DNA from: Chondrosia reniformis
Taxonomy: Eukaryota; Porifera; Demospongiae; Chondrillida; Chondrillidae
NCBI GenBank assembly: GCA_947172415.1
Contig: OX359189.1
Span: forward strand, 3,176,501 to 3,240,500
DNA: 64,000 nucleotides
Direction: 5' to 3'
Each line of letters begins with the position of its first letter. Position 1 is the first letter of the stretch. The notes under the pieces are model-generated. The model saw only the letters and a list, made by a program, of their open reading frames with translations. It was not told the DNA's origin and did no database searches. Below, piece by piece: positions 61,052 to 64,000 of this stretch. The translations under genes were made by a program, and so were the position numbers.

Positions 61052-64000
61052 GTAAGTAACTTCGAGTATTAGGAAATATTACGGTATCTTAGTGCAGTGC
61101 ATTTAAATGGCCTCGCGCTGACAAAGTTACTTGATTGTAACCATAGTTTTTAACCCCTGGGCCGTCTTAAACTTACAGTGAACTTCTTTGTGGAGTAGTG
61201 TCTAGATTTTTGGGTTCGAAATGAAGATTTGGTAGAAGATGCTATTTTATCGTCCCATTTTATTTATATGTGAATATTAATGGTGTTTACTGTACAAATT
61301 AATACTTATTTACAATCACGAGGTGTAGCAACCACAAGAATGCTGTGACGTTTGAAAACACGCCTTCTGCAAGGTGTATGTGTAAACAAATTTGCCTTTG
61401 TCAGCACATATACTATACTGTAACAAAATGGTTGCAGAGCAGGCATATTCAGAGGAGTGTGAATACATGCAATTAATTGAGATATACTTGTTCACTTTCA
61501 CAGTGAGAGATTTGCATGTTTCTGTGTTATATCTTCTGATCAAGCACCTCTGCTGTAGAAATTCCATAGCTAGTGTGAATCATCTCACTTAATTAATTCA
61601 AGTCAGGAAGCCCAAATATTGGTTATCATTGTTAGCCACGCAATCTGAAATTCGCTAATTAAAGTAATATAATAATACATAATTGGTACCTGATAAGTGG
61701 ATAAGCATTTCCTTCTTGTAGAAAGACATCATCATGTTAAGGAGTAAAGATATGTTTGTATCTTACAACTCTGGTCATCAGTCTTTGTGAATGAATAATC
61801 TACCTACATACCATGCACACACTAGTAGATACTCCCAAGTTTACATTATACCCACATAGTGAATAGTCAGTCACTGGTAGGTCGATCAGCCAAATAATCA
61901 AATTCTAATTTTGACTTGGGACCAAAGTCTTATAAAATGGCAACTAGTACTAGAGATCACTTATGTATACAAAATATATTTCCTTGCTATATTATCATTT
62001 CCCACTAAAACAATGCAATTCTTGATATTGTTCATTTGCAATACTGTATGTTTGTAGAGACTGTATCAGAACATAGTATGTATGTGTTATACTAGAATGC
62101 TCGAGTGTGACGTGCATGGCATCCCTGGCAAGGTGGTGCTACATGTGTTCAAATTTATTGCAAGTTGACAAATATGACAGCATCTCTACATTTTTATGGA
62201 TTCAACAAAGACTTATGACATAATCACAGATGCATTATTAGACAATACTGAAAAATTGCAGAACAGCGAGTAAACAAAAGAACTCCCCCATACTTTATGC
62301 CCTCAAGTTAACATATTATGTTTAAATAGTTCTCTAAATATATTACTCTGCTACTTTAGGAAGCAGGGGCTTCTGAGATGAAGACAATGTGAAGGGTGAT
62401 TAATGAACTCTGTGGACATGTCTAGGAAAGAGATGGTTTTTGGTGAATGGTACCACAACCTTTTCCTGCCTTAGTTTAGGAACTTGAGATCTGAGAGATA
62501 ACAGTATTCATTGTTGGAGGACTGCTGCTATAGAGCACTAACTCAATTAGGATCTAATTGAGTTAGTGCTGGAAGCCTTATCATATTGTACACTATCAAT
62601 CTGCTGCCAGACCATTTGTCAAACTGTCTATATATACTAGGTATATAATACATGTATTTATGTTTTCAAATTTAGTTGTTTTCATATTTAAGCACCCTCT
62701 GTACATTGTGCACCTGTAACATTTTCAGCCAACATTGTTAAATTTTTAAAGAAGTCACTGGCTAATGGACCAAATTATCTAGCTAGATACATTTATCTTT
62801 TCCATTAAGTATTTGAATTGAAATTTTAACTTTGCCCTAGATCATTTCTGATGTATGGTTATTGTTCTTACAGTAGGTTTAAATGTAATGCAAATTATAA
62901 CATCATAACACATGTACGTATGTAATGGAAAATAGAAAATCCATTAAACAATTTCTAGCAAAATGTATCATGTGTAATTTCATGAAGGACAATGACATAA
63001 CACTGTCATAGCAGATGTTAAAACTAACTTACAATAGATAATATGGGAAGGTCAACCTTTAACTCACAATGATTTCATCAAATCGCCAGCTATGAATTAC
63101 ATTTAGAGTCATGTTTATTTAGACAGGTGGAAGTGAAGGGCTGTCTTGCGGTCATGTAGATAAGTTCACCCTGGAGTGTGGATGAAATCTAACCTGGCTA
63201 CATATATCCCCTCTGACAGACAACCATAGAAATCACAGAATCTATTCAGCTTCGTTTTCAACATAATAGACCAACATAATATCATGTGTATATAGACAAG
63301 GGAAAAGTGGAAATTCTCACACGTTCTACCTCTTCTGACAAGCACTGAATTGCAACTAACCCTAGGCCTCAATCCTGTCATATCAATTTGTACAAGCATC
63401 TTATTAAAAATTGTATTTATGGGATTGGAAAAGTTTATATACTTGAGCCTCTAATTAGTGATATTTGAAACTGAAAGTGCAGTTATTAATAATATAACTA
63501 CCAGAGAGTGACATAAACTCTTATTATAACTGTTTAAACATGCTTAAAGGCAATATTTACTTGTACACTTGCAAAACATTGCAGTATGACAAACTAGCTA
63601 AAGTAATAATACACGTAAAATGAAAAATGTAATACATCCTACATGCTATGCCTACACTCTTAAAAAAGCCTATAGGGAACTAAACATAAAATTGTAATTT
63701 TCAGTGAAGATAAATGTTCTAACAGCATCACACAGCTACACACACTCAAGAATGTATAACATTAATGTACGTATAATCCATTCACTATATATCAAATCAA
63801 TAGAGCATATCCGTAGAATGAATAAATCATAAATATATATTCATAAGTTCAGCTGTTAAATAATTAACATCCTACATAACATATCCTAATGATGTGTTTC
63901 TATTGCTTGGCCTTCAGGTATCTGGAGTCTAGTCAGGAGGCAGCCATTTTCTTCCTTAAATTTTCAGCCAATTTGTCCAAAAATTCAAATGTGTTCAGAT
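61052..64000. other. Right-end region without a recognised gene
   Basis: AT-rich sequence with only short, low-quality open frames. The perfect 19-bp inverted repeat CTAACTCAATTAGGATC... / ...GATCTAATTGAGTTAG near 62537-62568 and one fragment of the dispersed repeat are the only structures seen. Confidence 0.5.
63636..63686 (+). repeat. Dispersed CCTATAGGG repeat, copy 7 (5' end only)
   Basis: ATCCTACATGCTATGCCTAC followed by AAAAAAGCCTATAGGGAACT. Confidence 0.7.

Noticed and set aside
61316-61567. 83-codon minus-strand frame rich in Cys and Tyr
   Set aside because: No domain, no splice partner and no signal peptide; its length is compatible with chance.

Overview
This is a window of animal nuclear DNA. 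It is AT-rich and intron-dense, most introns have GT-AG borders, and short tandem arrays and dispersed repeats are frequent. The gene set is metazoan: a RUNX transcription factor, a Still life/TIAM-type Rac exchange factor, mitochondrial exonuclease MGME1, and cytosolic tyrosyl-tRNA synthetase with the EMAPII-like tail found in animals. The RUNX protein ends without the C-terminal VWRPY Groucho motif, a state described for haplosclerid demosponges. Together with the lineage-specific Ig/FN3 receptors, this makes a demosponge the best guess, but the assignment is an inference.

Layout from left to right. (1) 1-5819, minus: 5' part of a sif/TIAM-like GEF (acylated N-terminus, EVH1, Ras-binding domain, PDZ), running out of the left edge. 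(2) 5955-14521, plus: MGME1, head-to-head with the GEF across 135 bp. Its third intron carries a young antisense Ty3/gypsy-type LTR element (7370-12543) with integrase upstream of reverse transcriptase, a 17-bp minisatellite and a LINE fragment. (3) 16638-25205, minus: two paralogous type I membrane receptors built from Ig and FN3 exons, all joined by phase 1 introns, with very different cytoplasmic tails. A long palindromic element lies between them. (4) 26424-39298, minus: two tandem AGPAT3/4-like lysophosphatidate acyltransferase genes with identical eight-exon structure and patches of near-identity that point to gene conversion. A complete intronless STELLO/DUF288-like glycosyltransferase gene lies in intron 5 of the left copy. 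(5) 40648-42376, minus: a two-exon orphan seven-helix membrane protein with a secreted-type ectodomain. (6) 42844-54025, plus: YARS1 in 18 exons. Its introns hold four minisatellites, one of which repeatedly copies a real exon end and its splice donor. (7) 55334-60850, minus: RUNX in five coding exons, with an approximately 850-bp pyrimidine tract in intron 3. The last 3 kb hold no convincing gene.

The genes do not form one pathway and look like ordinary neighbouring loci. The more unusual content is in the repeats and paralogue pairs: the donor-copying minisatellite, the MULE-like palindrome with an exon-like core, the INT-before-RT gypsy element, the patchwork-converted AGPAT pair with its nested gene, and the orphan 7TM protein. 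Exon borders were placed by eye from splice signals and reading phase. All family assignments rest on recognised motifs, not on searches.
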